DNA of 64,000 bases from Balamuthia mandrillaris (GCA_031835245.1 JAVKOQ010000215.1:1-64000), one strand, 5' to 3'; counted from the stretch's first letter, positions 32,090 to 45,534 are shown. Made by a program: numbers and translations. The notes: generated by a model not told the origin, from the letters alone.

Positions 32090-33025
32090 ATGGAACAAGA
32101 AGAGGAGGAGAGCCAGCCCACCGCTGAGGTGTTGAAGGCGATACAAAACAGCAGTCGTAACATCCTGCGAACAGCTTTGCAATGCAAAGTAGGGGCTATA
32201 GATGCCACCTCCTTTCATCAATGTACAAAAGGAAGAGGCTTGGACACCGAAGAGCAAACGAGAGCCAGACAAGCACTGCTGTGGTGGAGCCGCCATGAAC
32301 AGTGGCTACAACGACAAATCTTGGAGTACGAGGCCACCATCGAACGAAAGAAACGAATGTTGCGCCAAGGCATAAAACTTCATGGCGCCACCAGTGTTCA
32401 ACAAGCTGGCAGCGCTGCTGCTCTGGAGACAAGACTTGAGGCGTTGGAACAGGAAATCAGACACTTGCAAGAAGAACTGTACACTCACTCTGAAAAGGCG
32501 GCTAGAGACAAACGGCTGGTGAGCGCAGTGCAAATGACCCCAATAGCGGGTGGCTGCGTCTTTCTTCAAAGCAAACCCTCTGCGGAGGAAGAACAGCTGA
32601 AGCTGATGGCTCTGCAGCGGGACCGAAGGGCCTCTGAGGTGATGGCGCACCACTCTATCTTGAGGAAGCTGCGAGAGGACAACAAAGAGCTGCGCATTGC
32701 CAACCAGCGCTCCACCGAACAAAACCAACAGCTGTGGCGACACCTCCAAGCACTGCTCTCCATTACCTCTCCTTCTTCAGGCGGCAAAAATGTTGAACGG
32801 AGAGGAAAGCGTGCTGTGAGAAAAACAAGAGCAAGTGAAGAGGAAGAGGAGGAAGAGGAGGAAGAGGAGGAGCTGACAGCAGCGGAGCAAGTGGAGCTGC
32901 AGCGAGTTCGCAATGTGTTAATGAAGCGGGTCTTTCAAGGGTTAGTCTTGGAGAGTGGCATCAACTGGGCCAAAGACCCGCGCTTGTTGCAACTCATGCT
33001 TGCTGTGGAACAAAGCGAGGGTTGA
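32090..33025 (+). CDS. CENPH: CENP-H-like kinetochore protein
   Basis: Intronless; ATG at 32090 gives 311 residues. The protein is nearly all helical coiled coil (LETRLEALEQEIRHLQEELY, then VMAHHSILRKLREDNKELRI), with a poly-Glu stretch near the end. The C-terminus reads LMKRVFQGLVLESGINWAKD, then PRLLQLMLAVE, which matches the CENP-H/Fta3 signature (L-I-x-x-SG-x-x-W-x-x-D-P-x-L-x-x-x-x-L-x-L-E). CENP-H is a subunit of the inner-kinetochore CCAN, bound with CENP-K, CENP-I and CENP-M. Coiled coils are poor evidence, so the call rests on this terminal motif and on the overall length, which is slightly above that of human CENP-H (247). Confidence 0.65.
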   Translation: MEQEEEESQPTAEVLKAIQNSSRNILRTALQCKVGAIDATSFHQCTKGRGLDTEEQTRARQALLWWSRHEQWLQRQILEYEATIERKKRMLRQGIKLHGATSVQQAGSAAALETRLEALEQEIRHLQEELYTHSEKAARDKRLVSAVQMTPIAGGCVFLQSKPSAEEEQLKLMALQRDRRASEVMAHHSILRKLREDNKELRIANQRSTEQNQQLWRHLQALLSITSPSSGGKNVERRGKRAVRKTRASEEEEEEEEEEEELTAAEQVELQRVRNVLMKRVFQGLVLESGINWAKDPRLLQLMLAVEQSEG

Positions 33026-33248
33026 GCTATCGCCAACTCTTGTTTCATTCGTTCCTCGTTCTCATTAGGGGCTTATCTCTCTTCTTCTTCTCTCTCGCTC
33101 TCTCTCTCTCCGTCTCTATCTCTCTCTTTCTCTCCTCTCGTTCTGCTTCTCTCTCGTTTTCTCTCTCTGGTCATTGCACATGTTGGAGAGGTGTTAGTTC
33201 ATGATAGAAGAGGCAGCCAACAAAACAAAACGAGCTTTAGTGGCGTAG

Positions 33249-33739
33249 TCAGGTTCCTCGTCCATCGTCATCTTCTGCAAAGAAAGGATTGGACGAGAAA
33301 GGTTGTTAGTGAAAAAACAAGACTATCACGCACAAGTTTTCTTCAGCGCATCATACCTTCCTCCTCCAGTAGACTCTCTAGCACCAAAGGGCCGTGCTGA
33401 CTTACTCCGGATATAACAAGCGGCCTTTTTCGTTGCGAAGGATGAGAGACGGAAAAATAGGAGGCTAGTCTTTCATTGGGAAACAAGGAGCACAAAGTAC
33501 CTTCCTACTGTGTCAACGGCATTAGTTTGAAGATCGTGAGCGATCGTTCGCCTGAGATTGGGTTGGCTGGTGGAGGCGCTGGTAAAAAATGAGAAATACG
33601 TGCTGGAGGAATAGGTGGCCTGTGGAGCATACGCGCAAGAGGTTCGCATGTTCTTCGAGAAAAAACGACCCCCATTGGCAGCGCGCAGAGGGGCCGCAGA
33701 GCGTGCCCGCCAACCCCCTCCTCCTGCTTGTCTAAACAT
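33249..33739 (-). CDS. Small mitochondrial-targeted-type protein, unknown
   Basis: Start ATG at 33739. The N-terminus MFRQAGGGGWRARSAAPLRA is Arg-rich and acid-free, like a mitochondrial presequence. Exon 1 continues to TIAHDLQTNAVDTVG and joins in phase (AG|G) to RPLVISGVSQHGPLVLESLL, then a third exon of acidic residues EDDDGRGT ending at 33249. The total is about 108 residues. The two introns have good gtactt/gtatga donors and aag/cag acceptors, which is the main support. I recognise no family; the segment RPLVISGVSQHGPL faintly recalls an ACT-domain start but is too short to call. Confidence 0.45.
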
Positions 33740-34022
33740 CTTCCGTTGCGTTTTTCTTGATGGTAGACTTCAAGACGACATGAAGAGAACAACGAAAGGT
33801 AGGGAGAGAGGAGTAAGCGGGAGTGGAAAGAACGAGCGAAGGAGGAAGCATGGAACAGGTGATTCGTTTCCAACTAGAAGCAGCTCAACAATCCATCATC
33901 CACATGGGGAGAACAACGAAAGGTAGCGAGAGAGGAGTAAGCGGGAGTGAAACAAGAGAGAGGATAAGAGAATGGCTAATTTTAAAAGGGGCATGAAGGT
34001 GTATTATGACTGTCACAACAGT

Positions 34023-35053
34023 TTAATAATCGTCATCATCGCCGAAGAGACCACCTCCTCCCAAATCTTCCTCGACTTCCTCTTCCTTGGTCTCCTCCTT
34101 GGCAGGAGCAGCAGCAGCGGGAGCAGAAGAAGCGGCAGGGGCAACAGCAGCAGCAAAGGCCTCGGGGTTGGCGAGCATGTGCTTGATCTTGTCAGCGCGG
34201 GGGAAGGAGTACTCAGTCTCAACGGCAACGGCCAACAGGGACTTGAAGCCGTTAATGATGGAGTGAGGGAGAGAGGCGAGGGTGGGCACGCCAATCTCCA
34301 AGCTGAGGGCAGCAATGTTGTTGACTCCCTGACGGAACTTGTTGAGCAAGTCGTCATCGGTAAGATCCAAGATGCTGGCATCGTAGATGTTACCGTTGTC
34401 GTAGACGGTGGTTACGCTAAGACCATATTGGAATGGCTTAATGTCCAACATCTGCAACAGAGTGGCCTGGGAGACAGTCACCTTCTGACCAGCCTTAATC
34501 AAGGGCACGTCACTGAGGATTTCAATGGCACCCCTGTTAATCTTGGTCTGGATGGACAAAGCTTGGAAGAAGCTTGTCTTGGTGGGCTCCTGGCCGGTGG
34601 GACCAGCGGGCACAATGACGTCCACAGGTGAGACGGCACCAGCCTTGGCAGCGGCCTGCACCTTGTTGTCAGAGATCTTGTCGCGGACCTTGGCGAGCTC
34701 TCCCTTGGTGAAGACGAAGCCAATGTTGCCGTAGACGTAGGGGAGAATTCCCTCAAGCTTGGGGTTCTTCTCAAGCTGACCCCTGATGGCCTTCCTCATC
34801 ATGGTCTATACATGTAGGGTTGTAGTGATGAGCAGAGTGCACAACCAAAAATGAAAAATCTTGCGAAATAGATACTTACGTTCTTTCCCATGAGAATCAC
34901 AGCATCCTTGCGGACAGAGGCCCTGATGCGCTGCATGTGGTTAGAACCGACGTTGTCGGCCTGAACCAGCAGGATCTTGGGGTACTCCTCCAGGAGACCC
35001 TGCAAACGGGCGAAGTAGTTCTGCTTTCTCTTGGCCTTATCTCCTCCGGACAT
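34023..35053 (-). CDS. RPLP0: 60S acidic ribosomal protein P0 (uL10)
   Basis: Two exons; exon 1 (start 35053, [20 protein letters not shown]) includes [20 protein letters not shown] and ends at LMGKN, followed by [20 protein letters not shown]. These are the universal uL10 rRNA-binding segments (D-N-V-G-S-x-Q/H-x-x-x-I-R, G-K-N-T-x-x-x-x-x-x-R). Then [37 protein letters not shown] and [20 protein letters not shown], a P1/P2-binding helix and an Ala/Glu hinge. P0 anchors the ribosomal stalk that recruits translation GTPases. The last residues are [16 protein letters not shown] instead of the usual D-M-G-F-G-L-F-D, so the stalk tip differs from the consensus in this subunit. Confidence 0.97.
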
Positions 35054-35406
35054 CTTGTGTGCGTGTCAAAAGGTTTCCTTTGCGTAGGATTTAAAGACTA
35101 GGCCTGTTGTGTGTTGAAGTGAGTGAGAGAAAGGAAGAAAGAAGCAAAAACAAAAAGAATGCCTACCTGTACCACCAAGAACTGGAAGTGTGAAAAAACT
35201 AAGAAAGAGTGCAGCGAAGGATGCGGATACGCCCTTCGTTCTCCCCTATGACGTCACGCTGTGGAAACTTCCAAGAATGAGATACCCCTCATGTCAAACT
35301 GAAGGAGCTGTGCACAATCCAATTTCGGGATTGATTGATTTCGTTGGGCTAATTGTAATGCGATTCGTTCTGCTCTTCATTCTTCAGCAACAAGGTGAAA
35401 AACCAA
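35054..35406. other. P0 upstream region, nothing certain
   Basis: 353 bp between the P0 start (minus) and a small uncertain gene (plus), presumably both promoters. An ATG at 35160 begins a frame of about 33 residues with several Cys but with no support from splice sites or composition. Confidence 0.35.
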
Positions 35407-35779
35407 ATGGAGGGGACTAAACAGCACAAAGCTTTTGAGACGGAGGAGCCACGCGAGTACCAATGTTGCCTTTTACGTTCAAACGGAATTGTGCGCCTCT
35501 TGCAACCACATGAAGTGAACAACCAGGTAATTTGGCTTTGGCACAGGCATATCCTTTTTCTTTTGCGTTCCATGCCCCCACAAGAGATAAAGGTATCTGC
35601 AAAGACTGCTACCAAACGCTCATATCTCGCCAAAGTTGTGCTTCGGCAAAGTTCCCCTACACGTTCCTCTTTTCATTGATATTAATAAATAAGCTTAATT
35701 TATATCCTCGCTTTGTTGTTGTTCGTCAGGGAACTGCAAATTATTGGCCGGAAGCAACGGTACACGCCCGACAACTTGA
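35407..35779 (+). CDS. Possible small three-exon gene, unknown
   Basis: A weak case. ATG at 35407 opens MEGTKQHKAFETEEPREYQC and runs to a cag|gtaatt donor after PHEVNNQ. An acceptor (cacaagag) leads in frame to IKVSAKTATKRSYLAKVVLR, and a further junction could give RNCKLLAGSNGTRPTT and a stop at 35779. The joined product would be about 80 residues, basic, with three Cys. The donor and the amino-acid look of exons 1 and 2 are decent, but no family is recognised and the gene abuts the Frizzled-like start. It could instead be part of that gene's 5' UTR. Confidence 0.28.
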
Positions 35780-35820
35780 GCAACGGCATATCCTACCGAA
35801 CCAAGCAAACAAAAAAAAAC

Positions 35821-38056
35821 ATGCTTTCTGCGGGCCTTCCCTGCTTCCCTCGCCACCGCATACCCATGTTCACCAGCAGTTCGCTTCTGTGCCTTCTGGC
35901 AGTTTTTTTCATGATGGTGCCTGCAATTCTTGGACTGACCAACAATACTCTGGACCTCTACAGCCCAAACGGCCGCTGCATGCCTCGAGCGGAGGTGCTG
36001 AAATACTTGCCCCAGTGCGACGGCTACACGGACTGGCCGTACATGTACTTTAACCTTGACTTTGCCGCAGAGTTGCAGGCCTATGGCCAGGCCTTGCTGG
36101 AGAGCACAACCACCCTCGACCACTGCCTCTTCTGGAACATGCGGCTCTACTGCTCTGCCTACGCTCCGCCTTGTTTCCTCGCTGTTCCGCCAGCCAACAA
36201 CAGCAGCAGCAATGGACAGGTTGTTCTCTACAATGGAACCAACATTCCTGTGGCTGTGCCGGTGGCCCAACCCACTTGCAGCTACATCTGTGAGCAGAGA
36301 TACACGAACTGTACACCGACAATGATAGAATGGGGATTGGAGGAATACATAGACCAGTGGTTCCGGTGCGAACGCCCCTATGACACCACTGACTGGGGAG
36401 TTCCATCCCAAGAGATATTCGTACCAACACCTCCACTGTGCTTGTGGACATGGACGGCATGGCGACGCCTCCCTTTGAAGTGGAGCTGACTTGCAACAAT
36501 GCCAGTCAGTACCTCATTGACATGTCAATTGTCCGTGAATTAGCTTGCCCGGAGGGACTGCATTCGGAAGAACAGGGGTGTGCACATTCGATTGTCCAGA
36601 GCCTTTGGTCACAGAAGATCAATACCACAGCCTGGAAACCGCTGTTTCTGTTATGGGTTGGCTCTCCTTTATTCTGATGCTTTTCTTGATGATATGTTAC
36701 CTTCTGCGTCCCACACGTCGATTTGTACCAGAGCTCTTCTTCTTGCTGTCTGTGGCAGGCCTCTCCTTCGCTTTTTGCCTTGGCAGCATGATTGGCCATG
36801 AGGACGTGTGGTGCAGCTCTGACCACGAGAACAATTCTGTGGGAGATCCTGCCTGTACCGTACAGGGCATCTCTTACGTATTCTTCACGTTGGCCAGCGC
36901 TTGTTGGTGGTGCCTCATCTCCTTCAATATTTTTCTGTGGGCCATTACAGGGAAGAACCCCGATGCAAGTCCCAAGAAGAATGGCCTCATTATTGCCAAG
37001 GATTCTGACGATGGATTTGATTGCCACAATATCCCTCGATTCTGGTTCTATCGAGCCTTTTATCATGCCCTGTGCTGGCTCTTTCCTCTTATAATAGTCA
37101 TCGTGCTGCTGGCATCAGAGCGCCTAGGCTTTGGCGGCTCCGATCTCTACTGCACAATCCATTCCAACCAACATGTGACGTTTACTCGCGGCCGAACACC
37201 GATCAACGCACACGGCGCGGAGGAGTTTGATACGTGGAAGCTCGTTATTATAGTACCTATCCTTATTATGGCCCTCATGACTGCTTGCTTCACGCTCGTC
37301 ACTTTTGGCATTATCGCCGTTCGTCTGGCTAAGATGGGAACTGCCTACCGCACCAACAAAGGCTTCGCTAAGCTGCTAAAACAGTGGCGGCTGCTTGCGT
37401 TCGTCATCCTCTTTTTCTTCATCTATCTGTTCGTCCTCATCTACGAAATAGAATTCTCTGCCATCAAGAACAAACAGTACAAGGCCTATGAAGATTACTT
37501 TGGATGCCTCGCGTTGCTGGAAATCACATCCGTTAATGATACCTGCGAGCTATCCCGCGAGGTAAGCTATGGCTTGTGGATTTTCAAAACTATCATCGTT
37601 TGCGGCCAGGGAGTTTGGGTATTCTTCATTCTCGGCTCTGTCAAGGACAACTACAACCGCCCTCTTCGCTTGGTCAGAAAGTTCCTTTTGCTCGTGGGCT
37701 TGGAACACTTCTGCCCAACGTTTGCATCGAGCCTTTCCGAAAAGTCCACTTCCGGAAGCAGTGCAGATTCCTCGCAGCGTCCAAGCTCATCCAGAAGAAA
37801 CAAGAAGCACCTTCCCAATGTAGGAGGGGCAAACGTGGCGGACCTTGTGGAGAATGAGAAGAAGATAGCGTTCGGCATGACCATGGTGGGAGACACGTCA
37901 TCGGATTCATCCTCTTCATCTTCTTACAACAGCAGCGATGAATCCTCCGGCTACGAAGACGCACGACCCAAACGAGTTCGCAAGAGTCAGCAACAGCAGC
38001 AAGCAGTGAGCGGTGACCGCAACACTCAGGAAGAGGAGGAGGAGACGGGTAACTAA
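35821..38056 (+). CDS. Frizzled/Smoothened-like seven-transmembrane receptor
   Basis: Start ATG at 35821 or at 35866 (MFTSSSLLCLLAVFFMMVPA, a clear signal peptide). The extracellular part has a Cys-rich Frizzled-like domain (GRCMPRAEVLKYLPQCDGYT, DHCLFWNMRLYCSAYAPPCF, TCSYICEQRYTNC). Seven membrane helices follow, from MGWLSFILMLFLMICYLL to VSYGLWIFKTIIVCGQGVWV, with the FCLGSMIGHEDVWC loop and its Cys. The Ser-rich cytoplasmic tail has no K-T-x-x-x-W Dishevelled motif. The reading frame changes twice between about 36390 and 36560 with no convincing introns; both breaks sit at G-runs, so sequencing indels are likely. Amoebozoan receptors of this type exist without Wnt ligands. Confidence 0.85.
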
Positions 38057-38519
38057 AAAGTCCTCGTGCAGGGAAGGAGAGAGAGAGAGAGAGAGAGAAC
38101 ATGACTACAACAAACAACAAGGAACCCTTAATCTTTTAGCAACATAAACACTGGTGCTGGCGCCCAAGTATTCAAACTAAAGCAGGTACCGTTGTTGCCA
38201 AGCGTGTGTTCTTCCGCAACGAGCACGTTGTGGGTGGATGGAACCTCATCGTAGAAGTTGTGCCAAAGGAAACCCAAGGAGGGACCAACTGCTCGTTGTT
38301 CGATGCTCCATCCATTTTTAAGCGAAAAGCGAAGCGAGGGTTATCAAAAATTAAATTAATTGATCTAGATTGATCCCGGAAAAGATCCGACGAATGGCCA
38401 AACAAAAAACAAAGAGCAATCCCCCCTTGGTTTGGCTTTAGAGTTTTAGGGTTTTAGGGGACAGCACGGAGGAGAGAGCGTTACACCCAGAGGCGTTTAT
38501 CCGCTATCCACAGCAGGGA
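38057..38519. other. Intergenic stretch with two TTTTAGGG units
   Basis: 463 bp. A short GA run at 38080-38099 follows the receptor gene. At 38444-38459 two tandem TTTTAGGG units lie about 60 bp before the next ATG. Otherwise there is no coding or RNA signal. Confidence 0.4.
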
Positions 38520-39396
38520 ATGCATAGGCTAACGCACGGCTGGGGTGGAAGCCGTAGCGCACAACGCACACCCCCTTGTGGAGTGTCCTCCCTGAAGCGC
38601 AAGTTCCTCCTTGCACTCTTTGCTTGGTTGGCAGTGTTCATCTTTTGCTCCTACTCTGCCACCAGCTACTTCTCGTCTATTCCCAGCAGACGCACGCGTG
38701 CACCGGTTTATTTCAATGAGGGAGGAGAGCGATGCTTCAGCAACACCTCAGTGTGGTATCGCATAGCTAATGCTCCTATCGTTCATGTGGAGGATGGAAA
38801 CTACTTGGGTGGAGCCACTCCCAAGTTCCTGTTGCACATGGGAACGCTTGCGGCGCACGCATCTTCTCATCACCCCAATGAAACACCATTCAGGGCATTG
38901 TACAAACCTCAGTTTCGACGCTTCGCTGGCCTCACCAAAGACTTCAAAGAGAAAGGTAGCTTTTCGCTCTGCTGCTCTCACTCTCACTCTTTCTTCTCAG
39001 TTGTCATTCATTTCATCTTTCACCTTTCTTTCGCTCACGCATGCAAAGCCATAAACGAGGTTTTGGCTTTTCATGTGGACTGTGCTATGGGCTTTCGAAA
39101 GACACCCCCCGTCACACTGAAAGCAGTGGAGGCATCGCTCATTCGAGAAGCATCAACCCCAAAAACAAAGAACATGCTGAAAGCCAGAGGGCTTCAGCTG
39201 CAGGAAGAAGGCAGCTTGCCTGGTGTGCCATAAGATCACAACGCCAGAGTTTGAAGGCTTTGATGAAGGCTGGTTTGCCACCGCTGTCAACATCAATACA
39301 TGGATGGAGAGCTTGGATTGGCGGGTCAACCACCTGATCGATGAGATAGAGTATTGCGTGGAACGTTTTGGCCAAAACTATGTTTTTGAGCAGTGA
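38520..39396 (+). CDS. Type II membrane secretory protein, possibly FAM20-like
   Basis: Start ATG at 38520. A membrane anchor near residues 25-48 (KFLLALFAWLAVFIFCSYSA) after a short basic cytoplasmic part fits a Golgi type II protein. The lumenal part includes PKFLLHMGTLAAHASSH, FRRFAGLTKDFKEK, and, after an intron at about 38956-39048, AINEVLAFHVDCAMGFRKTP with PVTLKA. The E-V-x-A-F-x-x-D-x-x-x-G-F-R-x-x-P-P-V pattern resembles FAM20/Four-jointed secretory kinases. The kinase catalytic part is not seen. A frame change is needed between about 39205 and 39215 to enter CHKITTPEFEGFDEGWFATA and the stop at 39396. No splice pair explains it, so an indel or a decayed gene is possible. Confidence 0.5.
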
Positions 39397-39399
39397 TGC

Positions 39400-39404
<5 letters not shown>

Positions 39405-39442
<38 letters not shown>
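39405..39442. repeat. (CT)n microsatellite between convergent genes
   Basis: A run of about 19 CT units in the 3' flank shared by the FAM20-like and FAM210-like genes. Confidence 0.95.
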
Positions 39443-39448
<6 letters not shown>

Positions 39449-39487
39449 GGTTGTACATTGTGAAGAAGAAGTTGTTTGCTCCTTTGA

Positions 39488-40280
39488 CTATTTTGAAGTA
39501 GAGGAGAGGCGCTGTCGCAAACGACGCCCGAACGAGGCGATGGATTGAAGCAAAGGCCGAAGCACTGGGGCAACTCTTGGCGTTAGAAACAAGCAAAGAG
39601 CCCACCGAAGAGGTACAAGTCCCATCACATCCATTCCTTTCACTAACGTTCCCGAGGTGAGCGGCGGAGCATTCAAACAAACAAAAAAAATGAGAGTGTT
39701 TACCTATGAGTACAGTAGCGGCAAAAGTAACGAGCTTGCCTTGGAGAGGTATGCCTTTCTCCTCCAAGTCCTTTTCTGTCCAGCCCAACCAAGCCACAAA
39801 GCGATGGAGGTCAATCACTCCAAAGCGTAGCAGGGAGTAGGTGACGAGGTAGCTGCTTATGCCCAGGAGCTCATGTACCACAATGAGAGTGGCGCCGTAT
39901 TGGACCATGTACTCCGCTTTGCGCTCTTTCAAGGTTTGATAGGAGGGCAAAGAGAAGACGCGTTGAAAGAAGCCCTTTTTGTTCTGTGGTCGTTCTTTGT
40001 TGGTGGAAGAGGAGTAACAACGACTGTTGTTGTAGCTGTGCTTGCATTGCCGCCGACCAGAAGAGATGGGGGGACTGAGTTGCTTCTTCTTGGGCAAGGA
40101 ACAAAATGAGCCAGAAGAGAAACGATTTGGGGCCAAGAGCGAAGACTGACGGGGCAAAGCAGGAGAGAGAAAGCCCGGCGTTCGGTGATGATAGCCTCGC
40201 CAAATAGAGTTACCTCTGTTGGCCGCAAAAACGCGAGCGCCAGGCTGCACACAAAACGCAATCGTTCTACCCTGCATCAT
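39488..40280 (-). CDS. FAM210-like (DUF1279) mitochondrial membrane protein
   Basis: Start ATG at 40280 (MMQGRTIAFCVQPGARVFAA); the N-terminal 100 residues are Arg/Ser-rich and acid-poor, a mitochondrial presequence and spacer. The DUF1279 domain follows: KERKAEYMVQYGATLIVVHE, LLGISSYLVTYSLLRFGVID, GKLVTFAATVLIG. After an intron at about 39655-39705 come TLVKGMDVMGLVPLRWALCL and FLTPRVAPVLRPLL, where the family has K-x-x-x-P-x-R-x-x-x-T-L-x-x-T-P. The FAM210 proteins sit in the mitochondrial inner membrane and affect mitochondrial translation and proteostasis. The open frame extends upstream through the first tRNA-Ala gene only by chance. Confidence 0.75.
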
Positions 40281-40360
40281 TGCCGTCCTGCTTGCCCTTC
40301 CAAACAAAAACAGACAAGTAGGAACAACGGCAAGCAAAAGAAACGGAGGACAAAAAAAAT

Positions 40361-40432
40361 TGGAGGAGAGGGGTCTCGATCCCCTGGCCTTCTGCATGCG
40401 AAGCAGACGCTCTACCACTGAGCTACACCCCC
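40361..40432 (-). tRNA. tRNA-Ala (CGC anticodon)
   Basis: 72 nt. Acceptor GGGGGTG, D-arm GCTC-AGTGGTA-GAGC, anticodon arm TCTGC-TTCGCAT-GCAGA (anticodon CGC), T-arm AGGGG-ATCGAGA-CCCCT, 3' acceptor CTCCTCC, discriminator A. The Ala identity pair G3-U70 is present. Position 6-67 is a U-U mismatch. No intron, and CCA is not encoded. Confidence 0.95.
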
Positions 40433-40517
40433 AGAGCGAAACAAATGACCCTTCGCAAGAGAGGGAGGGAACTTCATCAATCCTGCGTGTTTCAGATACA
40501 TCCAAGAAAAAAGAAAT

Positions 40518-40590
40518 TGGAGGAGGCCGGCATTGATCCGGCTACCTCTCGCATGCTAAGCGAGCGCTCTACCATCTGAGCTACACCCCC
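40518..40590 (-). tRNA. tRNA-Ala (AGC anticodon)
   Basis: 73 nt. Acceptor GGGGGTG, D-arm GCTC-AGATGGTA-GAGC, anticodon arm CTCGC-TTAGCAT-GCGAG (anticodon AGC, read as inosine at position 34), T-arm GCCGG-ATCAATG-CCGGC, 3' acceptor CTCCTCC, discriminator A. G3-U70 is present, with the same U6-U67 mismatch as the neighbour 86 nt away on the same strand. No intron. Confidence 0.95.
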
Positions 40591-40742
40591 GTCTTCGAAA
40601 GTTTCCGTCATTTGTTCACTAGGTCTAGAACTTTGGCCACAAAAGAAAAAAATGGACAGATTGCCCTCTGGGTTTGTGTTTCCTTTGTGGCACCTGAAAA
40701 CGGAAGAAGGAAGAAAAGGACGGGGGAGAGCAGAACAGCAGC

Positions 40743-44396
<3,654 letters not shown>

Positions 44397-44776
44397 ATGA
44401 ACTGTGGTCTTTTGGTTTATTTCCCTTCTCTTCGTTGTTCTCTTCTCCTCGTGTTTCTTAGTCTTCTCGTTCTGTGCTGCTTGTTTTTCTCTCCCCTCCC
44501 TATCCATGTATTATATTTATGCTGATACATGCTTGTGTGACGTGCCACAACTGCCGCCCCGAAAGACCCGAAGAGGGCCAGGCAGCGGGTACCAGCGCCC
44601 CCCGCAGGATGAACGCTATGGGTCCGTTGGAGATGAGCTTCTATAGACTTTTGGTACATAAGAACGTAAATAAAAAACATTTTTTTGCTTCACAGTGAAA
44701 AAAAGAGATCATAAAAAATAAAAAATGGAAAGAAGTAACAAAGAGACCAGGTGAGCTCTTGCATACAGGGTGATAC
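44397..44776. other. 3' flank of LMBRD2 with a coding-like segment
   Basis: 380 bp between convergent genes. It includes a plus-strand segment ending at 44646 that reads LPPRKTRRGPGSGYQRPPQD, then ERYGSVGDELL and a stop. It looks like coding sequence but has no visible acceptor. Otherwise this is 3' UTR-like, A/T-rich at 44690-44740. Confidence 0.4.
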
Positions 44777-45534
44777 TTAGAGCAAGTTCTGATACTTCTG
44801 TTCGGTGGCCCACCACTTACCGCTCTTGTCGATGAATGACATGTTAAAGAGGAATAGGACCACGATGGCCACCAATCCGACTATCACAATGAGCCCCACA
44901 ATTCCAAACACAACGCCGAGCACGATAGGTAGGGTATCTGTACTGTCATCTCCACCTTTAGGTACGTTCTCGCTTTCATCGGTGTATTGGCCAGGAATGA
45001 AAGGCAGCACGTCAACATCGCGGTAGTAGGCCACTTCCTTGTTGCCATCGTAGACAATAAGAGAGACGGTGTAATTGCCCTTGGTGGAATAGATGTGGTC
45101 GACCACGGTGGAGATTACCGGAGGTCGAAGACCGTCCCCAAAGATCCATTGGTATTCCAGAGTGGAGTCTGGGTTGGCTCTTGCTGTTGGTGTGCCGTTG
45201 AACGTGGTTATTTCTTCCTTTACAATCCTTGGAAAAAAAAAACAACAACAAAGATTAATAAATGGGAGTAATGAGAGGGAGGGAGAAAAGATAACTTACT
45301 GAAAGGGGATAGTGATATTGTTATCAGCATCAATAACGGGTGCTGGAATAATTTCATAGCTCATCCTTCGGAAGAAAAGAGAGGTATGACCAGGGACGAG
45401 GGTTTCGACATCTGTCCACGGGCGGTATACCACGCACTGCTCTGAGTCCTTACCACACGTACCGATCGTGGTAAAAAGTCCTTGATGCGCTGATCCTAAC
45501 TGTGGCGAGAGGTAAGTCCATGACGTCATACACA

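Noticed and set aside
32825-32880. Poly-Glu part of the CENP-H-like gene as a separate repeat feature
   Set aside because: Short GAGGAA codon repeat within a coding exon, common in coiled-coil proteins.
35580-35680. RING-like Cys text (GICKDCYQTLISRQSC) on the plus strand
   Set aside because: Too short, in a frame that joins to nothing, and lacks the remaining zinc ligands.
38444-38459. Two TTTTAGGG units as an internal telomere
   Set aside because: Only two copies; they could be chance or a promoter word. No longer array or subtelomere signs.
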